Positions 11,143-22,665 are shown, counted from the first letter of the stretch. The stretch: 64,000 bases of DNA from Cristatella mucedo (GCA_009760855.2 WPIO01000056.1:1556501-1620500); one strand, 5' to 3'. The notes: a model not told the origin generated them from the letters alone. Numbers and translations: made by a program.

Positions 11143-12530
11143 TGTACGCATGTGCAGACGCAGGCCGGACACAGCGAAAAGTCTTGCAAGAATCGTAAGA
11201 AACCTGCCAGGATTATACCAGGGCGGAGGCCAGAGTTGGACCTCTAGAGGTAGTAGCCAATTGTATGAAGGCAAAGGGGCGTGTCCGTCGTACTTGCATC
11301 TGGCACGCCCCTTAAGGTCGGTCCTGGGCTTCGGGCTCGGTGGGCGCAACTTCTCACTTCGGGTCCGTTGGTAGCACACACATCGCTAGGTCTTTGCTCA
11401 CACGCGATAAATGCCGCTGAAGCTCTGAACCTAGAGAAATGTCTAGTGGTTTCGTAGGCAGCACAAATGCATGCCGGTACGTGTACGGTAGCAGAACTTA
11501 TCCCTCAACAAGAAAATATCAGATATCAATCAAATATCAAGAAAATATCAGGCAGAAAATATCCCTAGTTTAAGTTCATATTCACAGCGTAGAGCAGTAA
11601 ATTGGATAGCCATGGAAGCTATTGGCTTCCAGAACATCCAGACGGCCTCTAAACAGGCCCGACACGAGGTCTAGTGTATCGCATGACTTTGGTTATTATG
11701 CCGCTCAACGAAAGATTATAATACAAACGTTTCCTATTATAATTCAGTAACGAAGAGGACTATCTCAACAGTCATTATCTGGCTAATGTAGAACACCAGG
11801 TTTTCACTTCCTTATACTTGGCCCATGCATGGCACAGTTGATTTGAGGAACAAACCGTCAGTGTTTTAATGGCATCCCGCAGGTTTTAAAATGTCGCACA
11901 AGTCTTGGCAGACATCTCAGATGCCAAAACCACGGTAGTCGTCTGAGACTAAACAGTTTCAATCGAGATTATCACATTGGATTTTAGTTTATTAGCCTCA
12001 CCACGCAAGTCAAGGATTAGGAAAAAGCCAGAACGCTGTGTACCAGTAAACCATCTGGACAAATCCTTCGTCTGTCCGGTTTGATTATTTGACCCTATCG
12101 AACCGTTTCTGGTCTAAATTGACGCATCCAAAAATCGCTTGCTTCAAAAGATAATAACAATTATTAATAAAGTATTTATGATTAGTGGTAATGATCAGTA
12201 GATAAATATTCAATAAGAACTTTTTAAGTCGACAGGATGCCAAGACTATCTGGGCTTGGCTTGGCAGGACTAAAAGACGCGTACCGCTGAATTTGACAAT
12301 AGATAGTCGGACCCATTTTGCCAATATAAATCTTCCACAGCCTTTTAATACCAGGTTATAATACGTTGCGCTTTAAAAGAGCACGATACTAGGGATACTG
12401 ATACTGCATTGAGTACAGTCCTTTGATAAGGTCAAGATGACTCTACAAATTTGTCGCTGAGATAAATTTTAATAGCATCAATTCAATACTATCAATTGCA
12501 TATCACTTCTTAAGGTTCCGATGGTTCCAG
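11143..12530. other. Intergenic sequence, no gene recognised
   Basis: The segment 11143-11375 is GC-rich with ORFs on both strands that show no domain. The remainder to 12530 is mixed in composition. No repeat partner was found in the window. Confidence 0.4.
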
Positions 12531-12534
12531 GCAG

Positions 12535-12800
12535 AGGCCAAGCCAGGATTGGAGCACCGGGGTTGCAAGGGGGTGGCAAGGGGGCGGAGCCACCCCCCCC
12601 CCAGTAAAGGGGTCTGGGGACGTCCCCGTCGCCTGCGGCAAGCTAATCAAAATGACTCAAAAAAGGCCCCTCGGATAGACCATGGCCGCTGGCCGCCCCG
12701 ACCGGGTGTCAGACTCGGCTCCCACCTACCAGGCCGGGGGGGGGGGGGGTGGGGGTGTGGCTGCCACCCCCTGGCTTTGCTTCTGCGTCTACGAATAATG
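12535..12800. repeat. GC-rich element with G/C runs and imperfect inverted ends, MITE-like
   Basis: Contains CCACCCCCCCCC and a run of about 14 G at 12736-12749. GCAAGGGGGTGGCAAGG near the left end is roughly the inverse complement of the right end (TGGCTGCCACCCCCTGG). It contrasts sharply with its AT-rich surroundings. No transposase is encoded. Confidence 0.35.
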
Positions 12801-13022
12801 TCAGAAGCTGGGTGTTGCTGTTGAAACTCACAAGTAACTTTGAACATTTCCGAACCTCAAGACCAAAGCAAAGCGGTTACTCATGTACTTTCTTATTAAT
12901 GTTGCTAATTCATGTAAATTTTAAAGTTATGGTGGCATTTCTTGATCGCGAGTTCCAGAAAAAATTGAAATATTTGACATTATACATCTGATTTCTAAGG
13001 CTAGATTTTTTGGTCCTGGGTG

Positions 13023-13138
<116 letters not shown>

Positions 13139-13617
13139 GAATATAAAAATGACATAAACTGCATACACGTACGCAACGCACACGCACACACCCGGATAAA
13201 TAGCAAAGGCACAGGTTAGTATTTAGTGCTATAGGGGCCCCAATCTTATAAAGCGTGAACGCAACGTGCGTGGAAGGCTTCAAAGCGCTATCAGGTGTCC
13301 AAAGAGTTTTTGAAGTAGATGATTATTTATTATTGCAGCCGGAACTACGATTTCGCTTATGATATACCCGAGTTTTTCATTGAAACTTATTTAAGTGGCA
13401 AGATTCTGACTAAGTCCCAGTGGGAGGTATGCTTATTTCATTGATGGCAGGCCAGACGGGGAAGAGACGAGACACTCTTCTAAGCAGCCTGTCATTGTTG
13501 ATTGCACGACGTTCTTGAAACACTGATCATTACTCTAATGGCCGCGTCACTACGTGCGTACGTAACCACTGGAGAGCTTCAAAAGGCTGTACGGTTGGCC
13601 TCCGTCGTAGGCGTCCT

Positions 13618-14740
13618 CCCTATGCAATGTAATGCATCTCCGTCTGTAACTCCATAAAGCCATAACGACTAAGTGGGTGTTACGCAGGACAGCATAGCTC
13701 ACTCACAGCCTAAGCGGCTTTCAGTACGCATTCGATAGTCAACAGACTTTATCTCACGCAACAGAGAGAAAGTGGTAAGTATAGCAGAGTCAGGAGAGCA
13801 GTTGAGGTAGTGAGTAGCATGGAAGTAGCAGCTCAGGACAGTTGAAAAAAATGAGCAATAGGAAAGGTCGGCCATAGGTCGGCAGGAGGAAAAAGTAGTT
13901 GTCGTTGCGTAAGAATTGTGGAAGCGAATTCCAGTCTCAGTCTTTAAGCGGAGGAATGGAACAGCTAATTTATTATCCGTACAGGACATGAGGGCACGAG
14001 GAGGCTGAAACAGGTGCAGCAGTTCAGCAAGGTACGGAGGAGCCAAGCCGTGACGGGACTTCTGGGTCAGCGTAAGAACTTTGCTCTGTATCTGTCGATC
14101 AACCGGTAGCCATCCTAGTTCTTAAAGCCAAGGAGAGACGTGGTCAAACCTCTGGGTATGAAAACTAGCCTTGCAGCCATATTCATAGCCAACTGCCGTG
14201 GCCTATTTGCTTTCTTTGGTGGCCCAGCCAAAAAGAAAATTACAATAAACAATTTGAGATAGAACTAAGGAGGTAAATAAATTCTTTGCAAGCCACCGTG
14301 GAAGACAGCTTCTAACCTTAGATAGGGATCGGACGTGATGGCAGTCTTCTGAATGAAGCTTTTAATATGTAGCCAGCTATCGAAAACACCTAAATTTCGA
14401 GTACGTGGTCTGGTCGCACGACAGCATCACCTATTAGAAGAGCAAAGTCTTTCAATCCAGCCACACCCTTATGGTGTCTTATGAGCAGCAGTTCGGTTTT
14501 ATCGTCATTTGATTTCAAAAAGTTTTCCGACATCAAGGATCAAATGCCGGCAAGGCAAACTTTCAGTTGCTGCAGCAGAATTTGTCTGTTTGAATGACAA
14601 ATACAGGTGAGTATCATCAGCATAAAAGTGATATCCTATTCCACGGGCCTTAATCGCTTTTCCCAGAAGTTGAGTATCAATGGAAAACTGCATGGGACCG
14701 AGGACGGACTCTTGAGGAACTCCACAGGTGACCCGTGTGT
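13618..14740 (-). mobile_element. LINE family B, reverse transcriptase C-terminal half and 3' end
   Basis: On the minus strand, GYHFYADDTHLYLSF (14505-14693) is the RT catalytic YADD region. The region 13699-14046 gives APPYLAELLHLFQPPRAL and [13 protein letters not shown], the conserved region after the RT domain in CR1/L2-type LINEs. Frames are broken between them, so this is a dead copy. The 3' part matches 33300-33735 closely. Confidence 0.8.
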
Positions 14741-14780
14741 TATGAGAAGTGCAGCCGTGCTGGCTGCACTTCTCATAACA
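14738..14780. repeat. Perfect 19-bp inverted repeat with 5-base loop
   Basis: TGTTATGAGAAGTGCAGCC at 14738-14756 is matched exactly by its complement at 14762-14780, separated by GTGCT. It lies at the point where similarity to other LINE B copies ends. Confidence 0.85.
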
Positions 14781-14885
14781 AAGTCAAGCAGCTTACCCTG
14801 GAGATTAAATTGCTAAAGCATACACAAAGCTGCATGCAAAGCATCGTTGTAGGTTCGTTCCTTAAGATCCGTTTTGCTGCTCCTC

Positions 14886-15190
14886 TCATAAACAATAATA
14901 ATAATAATAATAATAATGCACTTGATAAAGTGCCCTCAAAGAACTTAATCTCTCTCTCTAGGTGCTTTGCATTTGCTGCAAAGGGAAATGCAATCTAATG
15001 GTGAGTAATATCATGCTTGATAAACAAACAAAATGAATAACATGGTTAGGGGTGACATGCACAGGGTCAGCATGCAAATGTGGTTAGTGGCAGCATGTAC
15101 AGTGTCAGCACGCATAAGCACATCAAGGACGAATCACAGGGACCCACTAAATGCTGTCCTAAATAGGTGTGTTTTTAAATTCTTTTTAAA
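14886..15190 (-). mobile_element. LINE family A, 3' end
   Basis: Starts with (AAT)n, the complement of the (ATT)n tail. The 3' stem-loop (GTGCCCTCAAAGAACTTAATCTC), the TGCTGCAAAGG stretch and the 3' UTR to the LINE stop region follow, all on the minus strand. It is 5'-truncated. Confidence 0.85.
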
Positions 15191-15489
15191 TGAGAACAAT
15201 CAACAATCAGAAAGCAGGTAGGAGTAGGATTACAGTTACGATCTTCAAAAAGTTAAAGCAAGAGATTATTCAGTCTGGCCAGTGGCTATTGGTGCAGAGG
15301 TGGAGCTGCTAGCTGTTGGGAGGTTACCTGGCTAATTCTAGTGAAGAGCCGACGAGGTGAAGGCCAAGAAGAGTGGAGGAGGAGCAAGAAGGCTTAAACA
15401 AGCACTAGTGGAAAAGTACTTATGCGTGCTTTGCGTGTAGATATCCAATGCGTAGCGAAGTAAGGCCTGCATAATGTATATACGTATTA

Positions 15490-15734
15490 TGTATGCACAC
15501 ACAAACACACACACACACACACACACGTGTGCGCACATGCACAGACACACACACACACACACGCACACACACACACACGTGTGCGTACATGCAGAGACAT
15601 GCACAGACAGACAGACAGACACACACACAGACACACACACACACACGTGTGCGCACATGCACAGACACGCACACACACACACGCACACACACACGTGTGC
15701 GTACATGCAGAGAAATGCACAGACAGACAGACAT

Positions 15735-15779
<45 letters not shown>

Positions 15780-15960
15780 TGTGCACATGCACAGACACAC
15801 ACACACACACACGTGCGCGAACACACGCACACACACTCACACGTGCACGCACACACACACACATATATACACACAGGAACACCGACACAAAGAGACACCC
15901 GCACATACAACACACGCACACGATCACACACACACAAGCACGATTGCTCATTTCACACAC
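15490..15960. repeat. CA-rich complex minisatellite with about 118-bp higher-order unit
   Basis: Two motifs alternate within CA runs: CGTGTGCGCACATGCACAGACA (15526, 15646, variant at 15776) and CGTGTGCGTACATGCAGAGA followed by (CAGA)n (15578, 15694). The A-to-A and B-to-B spacings are 120 and 116 bp. All the long ORFs here on both strands are repeat artefacts. Confidence 0.9.
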
Positions 15961-16079
15961 AATACATGAGTATGCATGCACATGCATCTTCGCCTGCAGC
16001 TCAACAATGGGGCCTTAATTACAAAGTGCTATTCGTAGAGTTTTACCTAGAGTGCACTTTGCCTGTTAGGGTGTAATTT

Positions 16080-17195
16080 GAGATACGCATCAATAGGCGT
16101 TATATATTTGATGGAGAAATGAGTGAAAAACAGCTGAATTTGGATGACTGCAAGGAAATCCGACCACACAAATTTAATAACCAAACATGGCTTTCAGGAG
16201 TTGCCTTAGTAGGTAGGAGAAGAAAATATAACAGCCGCGTGTAAGCCCTGTGTAAACTAGATAGAATTAAATTGAATTCGATGAAAATAATTAAAATTTA
16301 GAGACCTATTAAATCTCTAGCTCCTAGCAAAACTCGTGATTGCATTTGTACATGGACCCAGACAACCCGGCATTTCCGTGTAAAGTATTTAACTGAAGCC
16401 GGAAAATATGTCAACATTTATTCGCACTATATTTGCACAGAACTCGAGCCAAGTGAGGGCGGCGAACGAGCGAGCTGCAAACGAGCTGGTCCGCATTCTT
16501 CACCACTCCCGCCGGGGCGCGCGACCTGCGCCCATCCCGTTACGCCTAGCCGGGCGGAGGTGGAAACGAAAATGCGGGAAAGAAATGCGATAATTTTAAA
16601 TCGTTTATATTTATATTCAACTTGATAAAGAAAATGCGGGAACGGACGACAGAAGCTGTGCTCCCTGCTGCCGCAGCCGAAGCACAAGGCGCCCTGCAAC
16701 TTGAACAGCCACATGTAGAACCTTCGCTCCTCAATCCGTGGAATAGCATTTCTTCCGCAATCCGTGGAATAGCACGTCGACTATCGCATGAGATATAATT
16801 TAGCACCTAGCAACGACTCACTCGTAAAAATACGTCTCTGGTTAGATTGCATTAGCGTAGCTGGCGATCGAGCTGGGTAGCTTCGAGTCGAAAAGCGCTC
16901 GCGAGGGGGGAATCCGCTAATGCATCACTCGTTAGCCTCCATCCTTCCGGACCGGATGCTCTCAGAGCCACGCGACCGATTGAGCCGCGATTGATCTGTC
17001 GCTGCTCCTTCCGCAAGCAGCTTCGGAGCCTCAAGCTCTAGTCTGACACGTTCATTAGTTTGTACACAGTTTGCTTTCAGAGGGGCGTGAAGAATTGAAG
17101 CCGGACAGCAGCATTCGAACCAGGGTCGTGTAGCACGAGCAACGTCGTCGTCTTGGAGTGCAGCACTGGGTAGCAACCTGGATGTCAAACGTGCT
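16080..17195. other. Intergenic sequence, partly GC-rich, no gene recognised
   Basis: ORFs on both strands in 16408-17188 are under 100 codons and lack domains. TCCGTGGAATAGCA is repeated at 16735-16775. Nothing else could be assigned. Confidence 0.4.
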
Positions 17196-17196
17196 C

Positions 17197-17858
17197 TCGC
17201 TAACTGGTGCGACCTGTGATTCGATTCATCCTGTATGTGCTTATGCGTGATGCCACTGTGTGCTAGCTGCCACTAACCAAACTTGAATGCCGACCCCTAA
17301 CCATGTTATTCTTGTTGTTTATTGAGTACGCCACCGCCAACCATTCGATCGCGCTTCCTTTGTGTAGTCCGTATGTATGTACTGTATGTCTGATAAGCCA
17401 CTGGTGAGCTGTTAGAAGCACCACCGCGAGGGGCCGGTGCACAGCTGTGGTCCGCCTGTGATGTGGTATGGACACAGGCCGGTAACCAGCTGGTGGCCAG
17501 ATGGTGGATTCACCATCAGGGTCGGCCCGTGCACTGCTGTGGTCCGCCTTTGATGTGGCATGGACCAGCTGGTGGCCAGATGATGGATTCACTATCAGGG
17601 TCGGCCGCTGCACCGGTGTGGTCGAGGAGTCATGGGAGTCGACCAGGGGAGGGCAGTCGTGTGAGAGCAGGGGCCGAGGGGAGCCGTGCGCTCTTTGGCT
17701 CCGTGCGTTAGTAATAAACTGTCGGTGTTGGGAATCGGCTGTCTCTCTGCTGTGCGAACAAACGACACTTTGCAGCAAATGTAAAGTGCCTAGAAAGAGA
17801 TTGAGTTCTCTGAGGACACTATATTTAATGCATTATTATTATTGTTATTATTATTATG
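17197..17858 (+). mobile_element. LINE family A 3' end, split by a solo LTR
   Basis: The left part, 17197-17362, carries the 3' UTR (GTGCTTATGCGTG, CCACTAACCA). The right part, 17768-17858, resumes with CTTTGCAGCAAATGTAAAG, the stem-loop and an (ATT)n tail. The two halves join exactly once the inserted LTR and one copy of CTTTG are removed. Confidence 0.85.
17363..17767 (+). mobile_element. Solo LTR, 405 bp, Gypsy-related
   Basis: Begins TGTAGTCC and ends AACGACA, so it has TG...CA ends. It is flanked by the 5-bp direct repeat CTTTG (17358-17362 and 17768-17772), which occurs once in uninterrupted LINE copies. A polyadenylation hexamer lies at 17713-17718. It is homologous to the LTR at 23086-23466 (shared blocks such as GATGGTGG...CATCA and GGGTCGG). 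A 79-92 bp segment is tandemly repeated inside it (17437-17528 and 17529-17607). Confidence 0.85.
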
Positions 17859-17861
17859 AAG

Positions 17862-18230
17862 CTCGGGCTGGCACGCCCTCTCTGTCCTGGCCTGTCCTGA
17901 GCGGACAGGCAGGGCCCCGTCGGTTGTATGGAGCGAAATGAGATGCACAGCGAGGAGAAAAAAGAAAAGGGAGAGAAAGGAGGAGGGGGGCGCCCCTGCA
18001 CCTGGCCCTGGTGAGTGCCAATGGCCACTGTCTGGTCGTGAGTAGACCGGAGGCAGGTCTCGAACCGACCGTATTTGAAACCCTCAGCTCAGCCACTTTG
18101 ATTCGGTCCCAATGCCCTGCCCAGACAGTTCGCTGCTTCGGGAACAGTTCGGCTGGTTCGTCAAGCCGGCGGAACCTTGTACGGGGTTTCGCCAGCAATT
18201 GGTCTACCCTGCGGCGAACGCCGAGTTCGA
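17862..18230 (-). repeat. GC-rich dispersed repeat R, copy 1
   Basis: The segment 18100-18225 (TTCGCTGCTTCGGGA, GGCTGGTTCGTCAAGCCGG, TTCGCCAGCAA) recurs at 22418-22530. Read on the minus strand it also holds a GGTTCGAGACC box B-like motif, so a tRNA-derived origin is possible but unproven. Confidence 0.5.
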
Positions 18231-18234
18231 CGAA

Positions 18235-20556
18235 TTATCACGATCTATTATTTCGGTATTTTCCCAGGACGTTGACCTCAATTGCCGTTCATTGCCCTCG
18301 AACGTACGTTCGCGATTGGTTGGAAGGATTTGGTCGCACTTTTAACACAGTTCACAATAATACGCAAGAAAAAGTGCATCTTCTCCCACCAGCTTTGTTT
18401 TTCATTTGAGCCAGACCATAATAGATTGCTGTATTGTCTCGGGCAAGTGCAGTCTATTGCCATGCACTGACCAAGATTGAGCTCGAAAAATGACAGTATA
18501 TGCACCACAGTGAGCATTATGTGGTAGGATAATTACAAATTTAAACAGCCAATTTCCAATAAATTTGAAACAGATTGAGGTAGAGGCTGGGCAATCGCCG
18601 TCGATTGCCATGCATTGCCCTCAACCATTGCTGTGAATTACCGTGCATTGCTGACAGTTAACAAACAAAGCATCTTGAAAAGTCCACGGTTTTACTTTGG
18701 ACGCAGCGGAATTATATATATAATGACAGTTGAGGCTTTCGCGCTGCCAATTTCTCTTCTATTCGCCGGGAATTGGGGTATTGGCCCAGGACTATGCTGT
18801 CGGTTGTCGTTCATTGCTCGCGATTGTATCCCGCAATTGATTGAAAGGTTTTTATTGCACTTTCAGCACAGTGGGCTGTGACAAGTAAGATATATTTTAT
18901 CTTGGCCCAGTAACTTTCTAGTGATTTGCTATGGACCATAATGGATTGCCGTATTTGCCCGAGCCATTTCCGTCTGTTGCTATAGATTGCCCAAGATTGA
19001 ACAGTCAGAGCTGGTTGAAAGGGTTGCAAGTATGTGTGCACGCAGTGAGATGTTAAGTGAAACGAGAATTGGAGCTTAGTGCAGCCGATTTCTCGTTGAT
19101 TTGCCACGGATTTCGGCATTGGTCCCTGCCATTGCTGTCAATTGCCATGCATTGTTGACAATGAACGTGCAAAATAGCTTGAAAGTCCTTCAATTTCCCT
19201 TTTAGCTTACAGAAACGTGAAGTGCGATGACAAATGGTACCTCGTGCAGCCAATTTGTTGACGACTTGCCATGGATTGTAGTGGATTGCTTCTTCGAGCC
19301 GAGCCGTTGCCGTAGATTTTCATGCATTGCCCGAGATTTTACGAGAGCAATTTCTTAAAATAATGTGTTTGAATTTAACCAGTGTGTTTTGTAGCATGCA
19401 TTAAAAATTGAAGCATTGCGAAATCTATTTCAGCGCATTTTGCATCAGATTGCTGTAAATTGAGGTATTGGCTCGGGCCATTACAGTCAATTGCAGTGCA
19501 TTGCTGCCGAATGATCGAGACGATTGTAGTGAAATTGTTGGATTACACAATAACTAAAAATTAGAGCAATATGCAATCACTATTAGAGCTAAAAGTGTAC
19601 GTTTTCTTGACGTTTTTCGGCGGGTTTCGGTACATTGACGTACTGGCCCGGGCAGTTATAGTCGATTGAAGTGCATTGCTGCAGAATGACCGAGGCAATT
19701 ACAGTGAAGTTATGCAAGTATACAATAACCGAAGAGTAGAGCAGCGTGCAATCATAATTGGAGCGTCTAGTGTACGCATTCTGATCGCTGAGTGGCGGAC
19801 TGCAGCCGATTTCCGCGGATTGAGATGGATTTCGGTATGGGACCGGGTCGTTGCAGTCGATGGCAATTCCTTGCAAGAGAGCGCCTGTGAACAATGGAGC
19901 AAAATTTTGGGGATGCACTTGGAACTGAGTCTAGTCCTATATGCAACGTCAATTAGAGCTTGGAGATTGTGATTTGAGGATGATTTGCAGTGGAATAGAG
20001 TGAATTGAGGTAGTTTTCCAGGTTATTTCAGGCGATTGCCACCCATTGCCACTGCCCGAGGTTGCACAGTCTTTTGATTTTACGTGGTTGTGCACACAGC
20101 ATGTTTCACTTAAATATGCAATGAAAACTGGAGCTCGGCGCAATGTATTTCGATTTTTTTCTGCGGTGGATTCTGTGGATTGAAGTGGATTGCAGTATTG
20201 GCCCTGGCTACTGCAGTCGATTGCAGCGCATTGCACGAGAACGGCCGTGCCAATGCAAGTGAAATTTATTTAATGCAATTTCCACAGAGTGCGCTGTCAT
20301 ATGCAATGAAAAAAAGAAGCTTTTTGATCAGGATTTCTTCCGTTGCATGGTGGAATGCTGGGGATTGCGGTGGATTGAGCCAGTGGCATGGGCCACTATC
20401 TTTTTTCAGTGGACTACCTGAGAACGCATGAGCGGAATCGCGCGAAGTTTTCTGGGTACATTGTGCGTGTAGCGTAGTTTGATATGCCAGACTTTTTGGA
20501 GCTGTTCGCAGCAGATTTGGGGTGATTTGATGAAAACTAGAATGGATTGCGGTGGA
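18235..20556. repeat. Degenerate satellite-like tandem array, period about 177 bp, about 13 units
   Basis: A core resembling TATTGGCCCGGGCCATTGCAGTCGATTGCAGTGCATTGC recurs in degenerate form near 18260, 18445, 18590, 18790, 18965, 19125, 19300, 19480, 19655, 19850, 20020, 20208 and 20390. Upstream of it, units share a GCAGCCGATTT...GGATT segment; between cores several units share CAATTGGAGC-like text. Units differ by many substitutions. Short ORFs here have no coding character. Confidence 0.75.
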
Positions 20557-21999
20557 GAGCTAATCACTCCACAGAGTCAGCATTGCTTCGGGTATACAAC
20601 GACCTACTTAGGAATGCAGACATGGGTAGAGTGTCTCTGCTTGTTTTGCTTGATCTTTCGGCAGCTTTTGACACCATCGATCACAAAGTTCTTCTAGAGC
20701 GCCTCTCATCTCGCCTGGGCATCACTGGCACTGCTCTGCAGTGGTTCAGGTCCTATCTCAGTGGGAGACTCCAGAGTATTGACGTGAATGGACAAAGATC
20801 ATCTGAAGTACCTCTGAAATATGGAGTACCTCAGGGCTCAGTGCTAGGTCCGGTTCTTTTCACGGTTTATACTCTGCCTCTTGCTGATGTGATTGCCAAG
20901 CACAATCTAGGCTTTCACTTCTATGCGGATGACACTCTGTTGTACCTTTGCTTTGATCCCTCCCAGCCTTCGAGCACCTCAAATTCTCTAAACTCACTAG
21001 CTGCATGCATTGATGACATCCGCACATGGATGGCAGCAAATTTTCCAAAACTAAACGATGACAAAACTAACTTACTAGTTATGGGAAAACCCAGTGTGAT
21101 CCTGAGATTGGAAAGGCTGACTCTCAAAATTGGCTCTGCCAGCATATCTCCAGTTGAATCAGCTCGAAATCTAGGTGTCATACTCCAAAGCGACCTCTCG
21201 TTAGACGACCATATCAGCTCCACGGTCAAATCCGCCTATTTTCAGCTTCATAATATTGCTAAAACTAGGGCTTGTTTAGATAAAGATACCACATCTAAGT
21301 TGGTCCATGCATTCGTGACATCCCGTCTCGACTTCTGCAACTCACTGCTTATTGGCCTACCAGCATGTGCGATCAGGCGATTGCAGCTGGTGCAAAACTC
21401 CGCAGCTAAACTTGTCTGTCGTGAACGTCGCAGTTGCCACATTACTCCACTTCTCGCCGACCTGCACTGGCTACCAGTCAAGCAACGGATTGACTTCAAG
21501 GTTTTGTCCCTCACTTTTAGGTCCCTTCATTCTATGGCTCCAGCCTATCTGTCAGATATACTACCCCATCAGGCCAAGCATCGTACCACCCGCTTTTCGG
21601 GATTCAACAGTCTAGGAATACCTCATACAAACCTTAAATCCTTTGGAGACCGTGCATTTAGTTCGTATGCTCCCAAAGCCTGGAACTGCTTTCCGACCTG
21701 CGTCAGAACATCCTCTGACCTGACCACACTTAAAAGGAACCTAAAAACACACCTATTTAGGACAGCATTTAGTGGGTCCCTGTGATTCGTCCTTGATGTG
21801 CTTATGCGTGCTGACACTGTGCATGCTGCCACTAACCACATTTGAATGCTGACCCTGTGCATGTCACCCCTAACCATGTTATTCAGTTCGTTTGTTTTTC
21901 AAGCATGATTTTACTTACCATTCAATTGCATTTCACTTTACAGCTAATGTAAAGCGCCCAGAGAGAGATTAAGTTCTCTGAGGGCGCTTTATCAAGTGA

Positions 22000-22029
<30 letters not shown>
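20557..22029 (+). mobile_element. LINE family A, youngest copy: RT C-terminal two thirds, 3' UTR and (ATT)n
   Basis: An uninterrupted 412-codon frame (20547-21785) runs from inside the RT domain. It carries LLDLSAAFDTIDHKVLLERL, GVPQGSVLGPVLF and FHFYADD (catalytic YADD at codons 126-129). The CR1/L2-type C-terminal region follows. The 3' UTR holds the stem-loop at 21951-21990 and then an (ATT)n tail. It is 5'-truncated: the endonuclease and N-terminal RT are missing, so it cannot move by itself. It was inserted into the satellite array. Confidence 0.93.
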
Positions 22030-22030
<1 letters not shown>

Positions 22031-22290
22031 TGGTATGGGCGTCCGGCGTCAAAGCTCATTTGCATAAGCGTGCGTGCGTGCAGCGACATGAATTTGTTGA
22101 CAGATAAATTTGAACTTGTACTACAATATCAGAGCAAAATGTGAGCTCGGCAACGCTTACGTCTGGCCGTGGCTAGCCTACTTAGAGTGGATAGCGGTGG
22201 ATTGTGATAATTCGTTGAACCCGTCCCAGTGGGCGGCAACTGATAGCCACCATTCTGCGTTCGGGTCAAAGGTTACTCCTCACCCCCGGC
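22030..22290. repeat. Satellite remnant beyond the LINE
   Basis: GAGCTCGGCAACG and GTGGATAGCGGTGGATTG resemble satellite text on the other side of the LINE (GAGCTCGGCGCAATG, TGGATTGCGGTGGA). One further degenerate unit therefore seems to lie here. Confidence 0.45.
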
Positions 22291-22409
22291 GACGCGTGGG
22301 TCTGCAGCGCTGATGCAACCGCCATTCAAGCACATCGATCAGGCTGATGGGTGACGCAATGGGGAAGCCCAGCCGTATTAAGCGATTCATCTTAGAGGGG
22401 AAACCCCCT

Positions 22410-22665
22410 GCAAGCGACTTTGATCGGGTACAATTCGCTGCTTCGGAATCGGGCCGGTAGGTTCGTCGAGCCGGCGGCGGCGTCTTCTACGGGCTTCGCC
22501 AGCAAGCCACGGTCCGCCACGCCGCAGCGAACGTGTGCAGAGGTGAGTCTGGCAGGCGGCGGGCTGTCGGCGACCTCTTCCGGTACGCGGCCGCTCCCAG
22601 CATACGCTAGAGCGGCGGTGCAGCGCTCTAGCGTACGCAGCGGCTTTCACTCAGGCTCTTAAGGT
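22410..22665 (-). repeat. GC-rich dispersed repeat R, copy 2
   Basis: Same text as 18100-18225 in the same orientation: TTCGCTGCTTCGGAATCGGG, GGTTCGTCGAGCCGGCGG, CTTCGCCAGCAAG. Similarity fades on both sides. Confidence 0.5.

Noticed and set aside
15338-16076. Long ORFs of 138-200 codons on both strands
   Set aside because: They are translations of CA repeats (Cys/Val or Thr/His runs) and are open in most frames for that reason alone.
17263-17778. 171-codon minus-strand ORF
   Set aside because: It spans the solo LTR and LINE 3' UTR in antisense and is fully explained by those elements.
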